NCBI GenBank assembly: GCA_049115955.1
Contig: JAGDZJ010000029.1
Location: 1-64,000, forward strand
Origin: Salinispirillum sp049115955
GTDB lineage: Bacteria > Pseudomonadota > Gammaproteobacteria > Pseudomonadales > Natronospirillaceae
Direction: 5' to 3'
Length of the DNA stretch: 64,000 nt
Shown here: positions 33,179 to 41,689 of the stretch, piece by piece
Layout of the letters: every line of letters begins with the position of its first letter
Numbering within the stretch: position 1 is the stretch's first letter
Program-made: the position numbers and the translations under genes
The notes under the pieces: generated by a model
The model's database searches: none
Told to the model about the DNA's origin: nothing
The model's input: the letters and a program-made list of their open reading frames with translations, nothing else

Positions 33179-34554
33179 GCCTAAAGCCGACCATACTGGT
33201 TGTTGAAGACGATCAGAATCTGCGTGACGCTTTACAAGACACGCTGGAAATCCATGACTATCAAGTGTTGGTGGCCGATGCTGCCGAGTCTGCGCTGCAA
33301 CTGTTAACCCGTCATGCCGTTAATATGGTGGTCAGTGATGTGCGCATGCCGGGCATGTCTGGTTACGAACTGCTGGCCGTATTGCGCAAAGAGCACCCGC
33401 ACATTCCGGTGTTGCTGATGACCGCCTACGGTGAAGTGGCGCATGCGGTAGAAGCTATGCAGAACGGCGCGGTGGACTACTTGGTGAAGCCGTTTAAGCC
33501 GCAGCAATTGCTGACTATTTTAGGGCAGCACGTGGGCGGTAAGGCGGCGGCAACTTCTGATGGCGACCCGGTCGCCGTAGACCCAAGCTCAACCCATATT
33601 ATGGAGCTGGCGCGCAAAGTAGCGCCAACCGACTCGACGATCCTGATCTCTGGCGAAAGCGGTACGGGTAAAGAAGTATTGGCGCGCTACATACATGCGC
33701 ATTCTAAGCGTGGCGGCGAAGCTTTTGTGGCGATCAACTGCGCAGCCATTCCGGAGAATATGTTGGAAGCAACCTTGTTCGGGCATGAAAAGGGTGCTTT
33801 CACGGGTGCCATTCAAAGTATGCCGGGCAAGTTCGAGCAAGCGAACGGCGGTACTATTTTGCTCGACGAAATATCTGAAATGGATCTGGGCCTACAAGCG
33901 AAGCTGCTGCGTGTGTTGCAGGAGCGCGAAGTAGAACGTATAGGCGGTCGTAAAACCATTCAGTTGGATGTCCGTGTGTTAGCCACCACAAACCGTGACT
34001 TGAAGCAGGCGGTCGCCAACGGTGATTTCCGTGAAGACTTGTTCTACCGTTTAAGTGTTTTCCCCATTGCGTGGCGTCCATTGCGTGAGCGCCCAGCGGA
34101 TATTTTGCCCATGGCAGAGCGCTTAATTCGCCTTCATGCAGAAAAAATGCAAAAGCCTTTGGTGCAACTGGATGAATCGGCGCGGCGTGCTATTTTGGCT
34201 CATGCGTGGCCAGGTAATATTCGGGAAATGGACAACGCCATTCAGCGGGCGCTGATTTTGCAAAGTGGCCAGTTTATCAGCGAATTTGACTTGGGGCTGG
34301 CCGGAGAACATTTGATTGACCGCGATACGCGAGCGGTGGCACCGGAGGCATCATTGGATGCCAGCACCAATGCCTTGAATGCCGGCGTGAAAAAACACGA
34401 GCACCAATTAATTATTGACGCTTTGCGGGCCGCCGGTGGCCGGAAAAAGCAAGCGGCGGAAGACCTTGGCATTAGCCCGCGCACGTTGCGTTACAAAATG
34501 GCCCGCCTGCGTGAGATGGGCGTTGAAGTGGAAAACAGCAAGGCCGCTGTTTAA
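33175..34554 (+). CDS. fleR: FleR, sigma-54-dependent response regulator
   Basis: FleR receives phosphate from FleS and activates RpoN-dependent basal-body and hook operons. The ATG at 33175 overlaps the fleS stop. The 459-residue protein has a receiver domain with Asp55 (VVSDVRMPG), an AAA+ domain with GESGTGKE, GAFTGA and ILLDE, and a Fis-type DNA-binding C-terminus (KKQAAEDLGISPRTLRYKMARL). A long imperfect hairpin follows the gene. Confidence 0.95.
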   Translation: MSLKPTILVVEDDQNLRDALQDTLEIHDYQVLVADAAESALQLLTRHAVNMVVSDVRMPGMSGYELLAVLRKEHPHIPVLLMTAYGEVAHAVEAMQNGAVDYLVKPFKPQQLLTILGQHVGGKAAATSDGDPVAVDPSSTHIMELARKVAPTDSTILISGESGTGKEVLARYIHAHSKRGGEAFVAINCAAIPENMLEATLFGHEKGAFTGAIQSMPGKFEQANGGTILLDEISEMDLGLQAKLLRVLQEREVERIGGRKTIQLDVRVLATTNRDLKQAVANGDFREDLFYRLSVFPIAWRPLRERPADILPMAERLIRLHAEKMQKPLVQLDESARRAILAHAWPGNIREMDNAIQRALILQSGQFISEFDLGLAGEHLIDRDTRAVAPEASLDASTNALNAGVKKHEHQLIIDALRAAGGRKKQAAEDLGISPRTLRYKMARLREMGVEVENSKAAV

Positions 34555-34592
34555 TTAATCCTCAGGCCGCTTCAAGGGCGGAGCGGTCTTTC

Positions 34593-34652
34593 GGGGGTAT
34601 GCTTACGGCGCTTCACGGCAGGCCGAAAGGCGCGCCTTGAAGCACACCCCCT
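34593..34652 (+). terminator. Long imperfect hairpin downstream of fleR
   Basis: GGGGGTATGCTT and AAGCACACCCCC pair with one mismatch and enclose a G/C-rich loop that itself contains a smaller stem (GGCCGAAAGGCG region). No T-run follows, so this may be a structured repeat and not a classical terminator. Confidence 0.45.
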
Positions 34653-34754
34653 GCGCCCACTCCTCGCCATTACTCTGTCTGCCCTCGAGGTTTTCATCCG
34701 CCTAAGCTTGTCGTTATTTCCCTCCTCTAAAAAGCGGCAACACAGCGGCAAAAG

Positions 34755-34771
34755 TTGGCCTCATTGTTGCA
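34755..34771 (+). promoter_or_regulatory. Sigma-54 promoter of the fliE operon
   Basis: TTGGCCTCATTGTTGCA has GG-N10-GC spacing with TGGC and TTGC boxes. It lies about 94 bases before the fliE ATG. FleQ/RpoN control of fliE operons is known in Pseudomonas. Confidence 0.75.
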
Positions 34772-34864
34772 ACTCTCCCTCTATCAGTCCCGTATAACGG
34801 TTTTTTGACGGTTTAGATACAAAGCCTATACAAGGCTCTAAGCGTCAATCAAGAGGTGAGCAGC

Positions 34865-35293
34865 ATGATCAACAACAGAATGGATGTGCAGAACGTATTG
34901 AGCCAAATGCGGCAAATGCGGTCTCAGATGCAGGTCGATAATCAGCCTGTGCAAGCGCAAAATCCAGCGCAGATGGCGCAGCAGTTGAATCAGCTCTCGC
35001 AAGGTACGGCACTGGGTGATCAAGCACTGGGTATGCCATCAGTCAATGACGTGGGCATGGTGCGTGATGCGCCGCGCTTCGGTGAGATGTTTAAAGCCGC
35101 CATTGATACCGTGAATGCCAGCCAGCAGCATGCATCGCGTATGCGTACGGCCTATGAACAAGGAGTCCCTGGCGTTGACCTGCCGGAAGTCATGATTGCC
35201 ACCAACAAAGCATCCATCTCTTTTGAAGCAACCACACAGGTGCGTAACAAGCTCCTGGAAGCCTACAAAGAAATTATGAACATGCCGGTGTAA
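34865..35293 (+). CDS. fliE: FliE, MS-ring/rod junction protein
   Basis: FliE joins the MS ring to the proximal rod and is the first exported component. The C-terminal part is diagnostic (GVPGVDLPEVMIATNKASISFEATTQVRNKLLEAYKEIMNMPV, seen as PEVMIATNKASISFEA and EAYKEIMNMPV). I use the ATG at 34865 with AAGAGGTGAG just upstream; a GTG at 34856 lies inside that site. At 142 residues it is longer than the usual 104-110, because of a Gln/Met-rich N-terminal extension. fliF follows after 14 bases. Confidence 0.95.
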   Translation: MINNRMDVQNVLSQMRQMRSQMQVDNQPVQAQNPAQMAQQLNQLSQGTALGDQALGMPSVNDVGMVRDAPRFGEMFKAAIDTVNASQQHASRMRTAYEQGVPGVDLPEVMIATNKASISFEATTQVRNKLLEAYKEIMNMPV

Positions 35294-35307
35294 GAGGCTA
35301 AGCCATC

Positions 35308-37059
35308 ATGGAAAACGTACCTGCAGCTCCAGCGAGCCATCAGCCGCCAGCCACAACCGCACAAAACAGCGGTGGTATGGACGCGCAAGCGAATGCTGCC
35401 TCTGTTAGCGACACTGGCGGCTTCGACGTCTCGCCGCCAAAGAAAGTACACCCGCTAATCGAAGGCTTTCAGCGTCTGAGCATGATGCGTCAGTTATGGA
35501 TGATGGTGGCTTTGGCGGCCTCCATTGCCATCGGTTTGGGTGTGGTGCTGTGGTCGCAGGGTACAAACTACCGTCCTTTAATTACCTCATCGGAAAACTA
35601 CGAGGTTCGTGAGGTCATTGAGGTGCTGAGTACGGCGCGCATTGATTTCACCATGGACCCTTCCAACGGGGTGATTCTGGTCAAAGAGAGCCAACTGCAT
35701 CAAGCGCGCTTGGAAGTCGCACGTGCCGGTTTGAGTACCGACCGAACGGTGGGACTTGAGCTTCTGGATGAGAGCAGTGGTCTAGGTACCAGTCAGTTTA
35801 TGGAAACGGCTCGTTTCCGCCGAGCGTTAGAGGGTGAGTTGGCGCGTACGGTAGCCTCGTTGAACCAAGTGCGTACCGCCCGAGTGCATTTAGCCATTCC
35901 AGAACGCAGCGTATTTGTGCGTGATAACCGTCGTCCGACGGCGAGTGTATTTGTTGACCTGTACGCTGGCGCGATGCTTGAGCGTGATCAAGTCAAAGCC
36001 ATTACCAATCTTGTGGCTACTAGTATTCCTGAAATGTCGGCCGAGCACGTGAGCATTGTCGACCAACGCGGCCGTTTGTTGAGCGACTTTGAACGCACCA
36101 ATGCCGAAGAAGAGACTGAGCGGCAGTTTGAGTTTTCCCGTCGCGTAGAGGACAACGTCTCGCGGCGCATTCAAGGGATTCTTGAGCCAGTCATTGGGCA
36201 TCGTGGTTTCAAAGCTGAAGTGTCTGCCGACGTCGACTTCACTCGAGTAGAGATGGCGGAAGAGCTGTTCAATCCTGATTTGATTGCTTTGCGCAGTGAG
36301 CAGACCATTGATGAAACAACGGTAGGGCAGGTGCAGGGCGGTATTCCTGGAGCGCTGACTAACCAACCGCCGGGCAACGCAGAAGCGCCAGAAGAAGTAG
36401 ATGAAAATGGTAATCCCATCAACCAGCCGCCAACCACGTCGCGTGCTGAGGCGACCCGTAACTTCGAAGTGGACCGCACCTTAAGCTATACCCAGAATCA
36501 AGTAGGGCGTCTGCGTCGGTTGACGGTTGCTGTGGTGGTTGATGATATGCGGGTGCCCGGTCCAGATGGTACAATGATCCGACAGGCGTGGACGCAAGAT
36601 GAATTGAACCGCCTGCGTATTTTGGTACAGGATGCCGTCGGTTTTGATGCCGCGCGTGGTGACAGTGTGAACGTCATCAATACCGCTTTCATGGCACCCG
36701 AAGAACTGGTCGAAGATATCCCGTTCTGGATGGAACCTTGGTTCTGGGATTTCATGAAGATGGTATTGGCCGGTATCTTTGTGTTGATCATGATCTTCGG
36801 TGTGTTCCGACCTGCGTTGCGCAGCATCATGGATCAAGGCGGCGAAGAGCTGGAAGAAGATGCAGCGTTGGATGCTCTGGATATTGATGAGGAAGCCATC
36901 GCAGATGACAAGGTAACCTTAAGTATGTCGGATGAGTACTTGTTGCCTGGACCATCTGAAACCTTTGAAAAACAGTTGGATGCGTTGCGTGGTCTGATTG
37001 CTGAAGACCCGGGCCGAGTCTCTCTGGTAATGAAACAATGGATACTGAGCGATGACTGA
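35308..37059 (+). CDS. fliF: FliF, flagellar MS-ring protein
   Basis: FliF forms the inner-membrane MS ring that anchors the rod and the FliG switch. The 583-residue protein has a first membrane helix at about residues 60-80 (LWMMVALAASIAIGLGVVLW), YscJ-like ring-building motifs (FTMDPSNGVILVKESQLHQARLEV, in outline), the RBM3 region with QVRTARVHLAIPERSVFVRD, a second membrane helix near residue 480 (MVLAGIFVLIMIFGVF) and a C-terminal tail (LDALRGLIAEDPGRVSLVMKQWI) that binds FliG. It overlaps fliG by 8 bases. Confidence 0.97.
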   Translation: MENVPAAPASHQPPATTAQNSGGMDAQANAASVSDTGGFDVSPPKKVHPLIEGFQRLSMMRQLWMMVALAASIAIGLGVVLWSQGTNYRPLITSSENYEVREVIEVLSTARIDFTMDPSNGVILVKESQLHQARLEVARAGLSTDRTVGLELLDESSGLGTSQFMETARFRRALEGELARTVASLNQVRTARVHLAIPERSVFVRDNRRPTASVFVDLYAGAMLERDQVKAITNLVATSIPEMSAEHVSIVDQRGRLLSDFERTNAEEETERQFEFSRRVEDNVSRRIQGILEPVIGHRGFKAEVSADVDFTRVEMAEELFNPDLIALRSEQTIDETTVGQVQGGIPGALTNQPPGNAEAPEEVDENGNPINQPPTTSRAEATRNFEVDRTLSYTQNQVGRLRRLTVAVVVDDMRVPGPDGTMIRQAWTQDELNRLRILVQDAVGFDAARGDSVNVINTAFMAPEELVEDIPFWMEPWFWDFMKMVLAGIFVLIMIFGVFRPALRSIMDQGGEELEEDAALDALDIDEEAIADDKVTLSMSDEYLLPGPSETFEKQLDALRGLIAEDPGRVSLVMKQWILSDD

Positions 37060-38104
37060 GAACATCGGTAACCAAATGCCCATGGACCCCAAGCGCAAAG
37101 CGCTTGACGGGGTGCGGATGACTGACCGAGCGGCTATTTTGCTGATGTCGTTGGGCGAAATGGACGCCGCTGAGGTGCTGAAGAACTTAGGGCCGAAAGA
37201 AGTACAGCGTGTGGGTACGGCCATGTCTCAGCTTTCCAACGTCACTCAGGAGCAAGTCGAAGGCGTCGTTCAACTGTTCTTGGACGAAGTCAGTGGTCGC
37301 ACCAGCTTGGGTGTTGGCTCGGACGAATACATTCGTGCCATGCTGACGCAGGCGCTGGGTGCTGATAAAGCTTCTGGTCTGATTGACCGTATCCTCTTGG
37401 GTGGTAACACAACCGGCCTCGATACACTCAAATGGATGGAGTCGCGCTCGGTAGCCGACATCATTCGTAACGAACACCCGCAGATTCAAGCTATCGTTAT
37501 TGCTTATCTGGAAAGCGATCAATCGGCGGAGATTTTGTCGCACTTCTCCGAGAAGGTGCGTCTGGACATCATGATGCGCGTGGCCGCACTGGATACGGTG
37601 CAACCAGCCGCCTTGCGCGAATTGAACGACATATTGGAACGTCAGTTTGCATCCAGCGCGGGTACACAGCAACAGGCTCTGGGTGGCGTGAAGCGTGCTG
37701 CGATGATCATGAACTACCTGGAATCCTCAATCGAAGTCGAATTGATGGATGGGATCAAAGAGATCGACGAAGATTTGGGGCAGGAAATCGAAGACCTTAT
37801 GTTTGTGTTCGAGAATCTGGCCGATGTGGACGACCGAGGCATTCAAGCGCTGCTGCGCGAGATCAATACCGATCTGCTCAAGGTGGCTTTGCGTGGTTCC
37901 GAGCCACAGTTGATGGAAAAATTCTTCACCAACATGTCCAAACGTGCGGCCGAACTGCTGCGTGATGACATTGAGGCCATGGGTCCTGTACGCGTCAGTG
38001 ATGTAGAGGGTGCGCAGAAAGAAATTCTGGCTATTGCACGTCGTATGGCCGATGCCGGCGATATCGTGTTGGGTGGCGCCGGTGGTGGCGATTCCATGGT
38101 ATAG
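37052..38104 (+). CDS. fliG: FliG, flagellar motor switch protein
   Basis: FliG binds FliF and converts stator movement into torque. The 350-residue product contains the N-terminal domain (DRAAILLMSLGEMDAAEVLKNLGPKE), the EHPQ motif of the middle domain (NEHPQIQAIVIAYL) and the C-terminal charge-bearing helix (LMFVFENLADVDDRGIQALLREI). A Gly-rich tail (LGGAGGGDSMV) is unusual but harmless in appearance. Overlap with fliF indicates translational coupling. Two REP-like elements separate it from fliH. Confidence 0.97.
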   Translation: MTENIGNQMPMDPKRKALDGVRMTDRAAILLMSLGEMDAAEVLKNLGPKEVQRVGTAMSQLSNVTQEQVEGVVQLFLDEVSGRTSLGVGSDEYIRAMLTQALGADKASGLIDRILLGGNTTGLDTLKWMESRSVADIIRNEHPQIQAIVIAYLESDQSAEILSHFSEKVRLDIMMRVAALDTVQPAALRELNDILERQFASSAGTQQQALGGVKRAAMIMNYLESSIEVELMDGIKEIDEDLGQEIEDLMFVFENLADVDDRGIQALLREINTDLLKVALRGSEPQLMEKFFTNMSKRAAELLRDDIEAMGPVRVSDVEGAQKEILAIARRMADAGDIVLGGAGGGDSMV

Positions 38105-38200
38105 GAGGCCAGTCCTCTGGCCGAATCTGTATCATGGCGACGGGCGCTTTTTCAACAAAGGCACACGCTGTCCTACGGTAGGGCGGGTATTCATACCCGC
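38102..38200 (+). repeat. Two REP-like elements between fliG and fliH
   Basis: The first (38102-38125) is a half-element starting TAGGAGGCCAGTCCTCTGGCC, related to that at 26848; the second (38178-38200) is the perfect hairpin GCGGGTATTCATACCCGC with its GTAGG flank. They form most of the 157-base fliG-fliH gap inside what is otherwise one operon. Confidence 0.7.
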
Positions 38201-38261
38201 CGAAATTTCGTGCGGTAAACTGATCGTTTTAATTTAGTAACACCCTTCGGGAGCACAAGTT

Positions 38262-39350
38262 TTGGTCACTAAGTCATTCACGAGACGTGAACAGATGCAC
38301 GTAGAAACGTGGCAACTGCCGCGCTTAGATGGCAAAGTCGTCAATGAGCCTGTGCCTGACGTACCAACCGAGCCGGAAGAAGAGGAGCTGTTACCGCCTT
38401 CTGCTGCTGAGCTGCAAGCGATCCGTGATTCGGCCCGCGATGAAGGCTTTACTGAAGGTGTCAGCCTGGGTCACACCGCCGGTGTGGAGCAGGGCCATGA
38501 AGAAGGCTTTCAAGAAGGCTTTGAAGCCGGCAAACTCGCCGGAGAACAAGCGGGGCGGGAAGCGGCTGAAGCTCAGGCCTTGAAAGAGCTGGGTGAGGCT
38601 AAGCAGGACTTCGCTAATCGCTTTGCTGCTGTTCTAAACGAGCTGAACACCGCTGAAGCAGCCCTTGAAGACGAATTAACGCCGATTGTACGCGATCTGA
38701 TTCTGCGTATTGCGCAAAGCCTGGTGGTTGATTCCCTGCGTCATTCCCCCGAACAAATTGAAAAGATTGTTCACCAAGCCATTCAGTTGATGCCGGTGGC
38801 GCATGAGCGCATGGACATTTCGTTGCACCCTGATGACCATGCCATTCTGAAAGAAATTGATCGCCCGTGGTTGGAGCACGTTGAGATGCATGCGGATGCG
38901 ACGTTGTCGCCCGGTGGATGCATCATAAAAACACGACATAGTTTATTGGATTACACGCTCCAAGCGCGCTACGAGCAGCAGATTGCGGCCTTGCTAGACG
39001 TGGATCGTACTGAACTGAGCGAGCCCTTACGTACGTTAAGCGCTGCACGCTTCAAAGCGCTGACTGAGATTAAACCAGAAGTCGAGCCAGAACCAGGATC
39101 GGTAGCGCCTGCTGAAGATGCTCTCGACGTAGAACCTTCTTCACAAGCAAACCCCGATGACTCCGTACCTGATACCGACGCAACTGACGTAGGAGAGGAG
39201 CCCTCACCGGGAACAAATCCTGAGGCATCAGCCGAAACAGACTTGCCTGAGGTAGAAGCAGCGCCCTCGACGCGAATGGACTCCCTGCAATCAGATCCTG
39301 ATCGCAGTGAAGATGAACCCAGTGATGATGAGCGCAATGACCAGCAGTAA
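38262..39350 (+). CDS. fliH: FliH, export ATPase regulator/stator
   Basis: FliH binds FliI and docks it at the export gate. The 362-residue protein starts at a TTG (38262) with GGGAG 9 bases upstream; an ATG at 38295 would remove the segment aligned with the family start. A Gly-Glu-Gly-rich GxxxG region (DEGFTEGVSLGHTAGVEQG, then EEGFQEGFEAGKLAGEQAG) is typical of FliH. The conserved domain with LILRIAQSLVVDSLRHSPEQI and LHPDDHAIL follows. After residue 260 there is a long acidic Pro/Glu/Asp-rich tail of about 100 residues not present in most FliH proteins. The 3' end overlaps fliI. Confidence 0.93.
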   Translation: MVTKSFTRREQMHVETWQLPRLDGKVVNEPVPDVPTEPEEEELLPPSAAELQAIRDSARDEGFTEGVSLGHTAGVEQGHEEGFQEGFEAGKLAGEQAGREAAEAQALKELGEAKQDFANRFAAVLNELNTAEAALEDELTPIVRDLILRIAQSLVVDSLRHSPEQIEKIVHQAIQLMPVAHERMDISLHPDDHAILKEIDRPWLEHVEMHADATLSPGGCIIKTRHSLLDYTLQARYEQQIAALLDVDRTELSEPLRTLSAARFKALTEIKPEVEPEPGSVAPAEDALDVEPSSQANPDDSVPDTDATDVGEEPSPGTNPEASAETDLPEVEAAPSTRMDSLQSDPDRSEDEPSDDERNDQQ

Positions 39351-40851
39351 ACTGGGCACAAAGCTGCAGCAAATACTCGCGCGTACGCCCGACTTCGTAG
39401 AGCCCCCAGTTGCCGGTAAATTGACGCGCTTAGTGGGCCTTACGCTCGAAGCCTCTGGCTTGTCTGTCTCGGTCGGTGACCGTTGCTTGGTCAAAGACGC
39501 CCATCAAACCGTTGAGGCCGAGGTGGTTGGCTTCACGGAAGACAAAACCTATTTGATGCCGGTGCAGGCCATGGGGCATTTGCGAGCTGGAGCAACCGTC
39601 ATTCCCATTGCCAGTGCGTCGGAACTGGTGATCGGCGACGAACTGTTAAGTCGAGTTGTAAATGGTTTTGGTGAGCCGATCGACGGTAAAGGCGCCTTAC
39701 ATTGCCGGTCTCGTCAACCGCTTAATGGCGAATACATCAACCCCATGCACCGTCAACCCATACGTGAACCCCTAGACGTTGGTATCAAAGCCATCAACGC
39801 CATGTTGTCTGTCGGTCGTGGGCAACGCTTAGGTTTGTTTGCTGGCTCAGGGGTCGGTAAGTCGGTCCTGCTGGGCATGATGACGCGCTTCACCAACGCC
39901 GACATCATTATTGTGGGCTTGATCGGTGAGCGTGGCCGTGAGGTGAAAGAGTTCATCGATGAGATTTTAGGTGAGGAAGGTCTGGCGCGCAGCGTCGTTG
40001 TCGCCTCGCCGGCTGATGATCCACCGTTACTGCGTTTACGTGCCGCCCAGTACACCACGGCCATTGCCGAATATTATCGTGGGCAAGGCAAGAATGTTCT
40101 TTTGCTGATGGATTCACTCACCCGTTACGCGCAGGCGCAGCGGGAAATTGCTCTGGCCATTGGCGAACCGCCTGCCACCAAGGGGTATCCGCCTTCGGTG
40201 TTTGCGCGCTTACCACACTTGGTTGAACGAGCCGGTAACGGCGAAGAGGGTGGTGGTTCCATTACTGCGTTCTATACCGTGCTAACCGAAGGTGATGACC
40301 AACAAGACCCGGTGGCGGATTCCGCGCGAGCGATTCTCGACGGCCATATTGTGCTGTCACGTCGTCTTGCTGAGCAGGGCCATTATCCGGCCATTGATGT
40401 GGAAGCCTCAATCAGTCGTGCTATGCCGCAGGTGGTCAGTGAAGGACACCTAAAAGCCGCCCAGCGCTTTAAACAGTTGTTTTCGCGCTATCAGCAAAGC
40501 CAAGACCTGATCACGATCGGTGCCTATACTAAGGGACAAGACAAAGAATTAGACACGGCGATTCACTTGATGCCACAAATGCGCTCGTTCCTGCAGCAAG
40601 GCTTGAAAGAGAAATTCGACTACCTGAAGAGTGGGCAGTTGCTTAACGCTTTGCTACAAAATGCCAACGCCCCAGCGGCGGGCGCTGCCGACGGCGGTAC
40701 ATTGCGCAGGATGTCGCCGGGTGGTGGCGCTGTACAAGCGGGCTCTCAACAGCAAGGTTCGCAACAACCGGGCGCCCAACAGCCCGGTGCAGGCCCGGCT
40801 GGACGCGAGGGTGGTATTAGACCCGTCGGCGTACCGAAAGCATCCTCATGA
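39337..40851 (+). CDS. fliI: FliI, flagellar export ATPase
   Basis: FliI is the hexameric ATPase that energises unloading of export substrates. The Walker A motif is FAGSGVGKSVLLGM, and VGLIGERGREVKEFIDE, LLLMDSLTRYAQAQREIALA and RLPHLVERAGNGEEGGGSITAFYTVL (in outline) are F1-beta-like family landmarks. The start is uncertain: in-frame GTG/ATG codons occur at 39307, 39313, 39325, 39328 and 39337; I use 39337 (MTSSKLGTKLQQIL). The C-terminus has a Gly/Gln/Pro-rich tail (about residues 440-495) beyond the usual end. It overlaps both fliH and fliJ. Confidence 0.95.
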   Translation: MTSSKLGTKLQQILARTPDFVEPPVAGKLTRLVGLTLEASGLSVSVGDRCLVKDAHQTVEAEVVGFTEDKTYLMPVQAMGHLRAGATVIPIASASELVIGDELLSRVVNGFGEPIDGKGALHCRSRQPLNGEYINPMHRQPIREPLDVGIKAINAMLSVGRGQRLGLFAGSGVGKSVLLGMMTRFTNADIIIVGLIGERGREVKEFIDEILGEEGLARSVVVASPADDPPLLRLRAAQYTTAIAEYYRGQGKNVLLLMDSLTRYAQAQREIALAIGEPPATKGYPPSVFARLPHLVERAGNGEEGGGSITAFYTVLTEGDDQQDPVADSARAILDGHIVLSRRLAEQGHYPAIDVEASISRAMPQVVSEGHLKAAQRFKQLFSRYQQSQDLITIGAYTKGQDKELDTAIHLMPQMRSFLQQGLKEKFDYLKSGQLLNALLQNANAPAAGAADGGTLRRMSPGGGAVQAGSQQQGSQQPGAQQPGAGPAGREGGIRPVGVPKASS

Positions 40852-41297
40852 AACGCTCCAAACGCCTTGAAGTCGTCTTAAAGCTCTTCGTGCAACAAGA
40901 AGAGAAGGCGAGCCAGCATGTGCAAATGGCACGAGTAACGCTGGAACAACAGCAGAACCAGCTACGTGATTTGGTTGCCTACCAAGAAGAATACTATCAG
41001 TCGGTGACGGGCGAAGCGCAGCAGACGGTCAGCATCATGCAGTGGCGGCGCTTGCAGGATTACATAGAACAATTGAAAGGGATCATTGCCAAGCAAGAGT
41101 ACCAAGTACAGCTTGCAGAAGTGGATGTGACACGCGCTCAGGAAGCGTGGCAGCAGGCTTATCTGAAGCGCAAGTCTTTGGAGGGTATGGTCGAAAAGGT
41201 GGTTCTGCAGGAGACTTTAGACGACGATCGGAAAGAACAGAAAAATTTAGATGAATTGGTACAGCAGCTTCAACAAAGTCGCTACAATCGCTCTTGA
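40848..41297 (+). CDS. fliJ: FliJ, flagellar export chaperone-like stalk protein
   Basis: FliJ is a coiled-coil protein that inserts in the FliI ring and helps couple ATP hydrolysis to export. The 149-residue product is almost wholly heptad-rich helix (KRLEVVLKLFVQQEEKASQHV, LEQQQNQLRDLVAYQEEYYQ). It starts in an ATGA overlap with fliI. Sequence conservation is always low in this family; length and position are decisive. Confidence 0.92.
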   Translation: MKRSKRLEVVLKLFVQQEEKASQHVQMARVTLEQQQNQLRDLVAYQEEYYQSVTGEAQQTVSIMQWRRLQDYIEQLKGIIAKQEYQVQLAEVDVTRAQEAWQQAYLKRKSLEGMVEKVVLQETLDDDRKEQKNLDELVQQLQQSRYNRS

Positions 41298-41379
41298 ACA
41301 GGATTAGATACATCGACAGACTGACAAATGTATTTTTCCCCACTAGACTGACAGTGATTGATATTGAGGAACTTCTGGC

Positions 41380-41685
41380 ATGACCGTAACAGCCCATCCA
41401 TCGGAAGACCGTTCAGCGCTCACCATTCAGGTTACAGGGCGATTCGACTTCAGCTCGCATCAAGAGTTTCGTAAGTTGTATGAGTCAGCTCCTGCAGACG
41501 TTAAGCAGTATGTTATTGATATGACAGACGCTACCTACCTTGACAGCTCGGCACTCGGTATGTTGTTGCTGTTGCGTGATCATGCCGGAGGCGACAACGC
41601 CAATATCCGTATTGTGAACAGCAACCCCGACGTAAAAAAGATTCTGACCATTTCAAATTTTGGTCAATTGTTTACGCTAGAATAA
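41380..41685 (+). CDS. hsbA: HsbA-like anti-anti-sigma factor (STAS domain)
   Basis: A 101-residue single-domain STAS protein. The phosphorylatable Ser is in TYLDSSALGMLLLLRDH (Ser56 or Ser57), and the N-terminus has ALTIQVTGRFDFSSHQEFR. In P. aeruginosa HsbA is phosphorylated and dephosphorylated by HsbR and, according to its state, frees FlgM/FliA or a diguanylate cyclase, linking motility and biofilm. Here it is followed after 4 bases by an HsbR-type gene and then an Hpt gene, placed between fliJ and fliK as in several Pseudomonas species. Confidence 0.82.
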   Translation: MTVTAHPSEDRSALTIQVTGRFDFSSHQEFRKLYESAPADVKQYVIDMTDATYLDSSALGMLLLLRDHAGGDNANIRIVNSNPDVKKILTISNFGQLFTLE

Positions 41686-41689
41686 ACGC

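Larger units (their letters stand above)
34555..34864. other. Intergenic region between fleR and fliE
   Basis: This 310-base gene-free region holds the fleR hairpin (34593-34652), a C/T-rich stretch, and the sigma-54 promoter of fliE (34755-34771). No small ORF with a convincing ribosome-binding site is visible. Confidence 0.7.
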
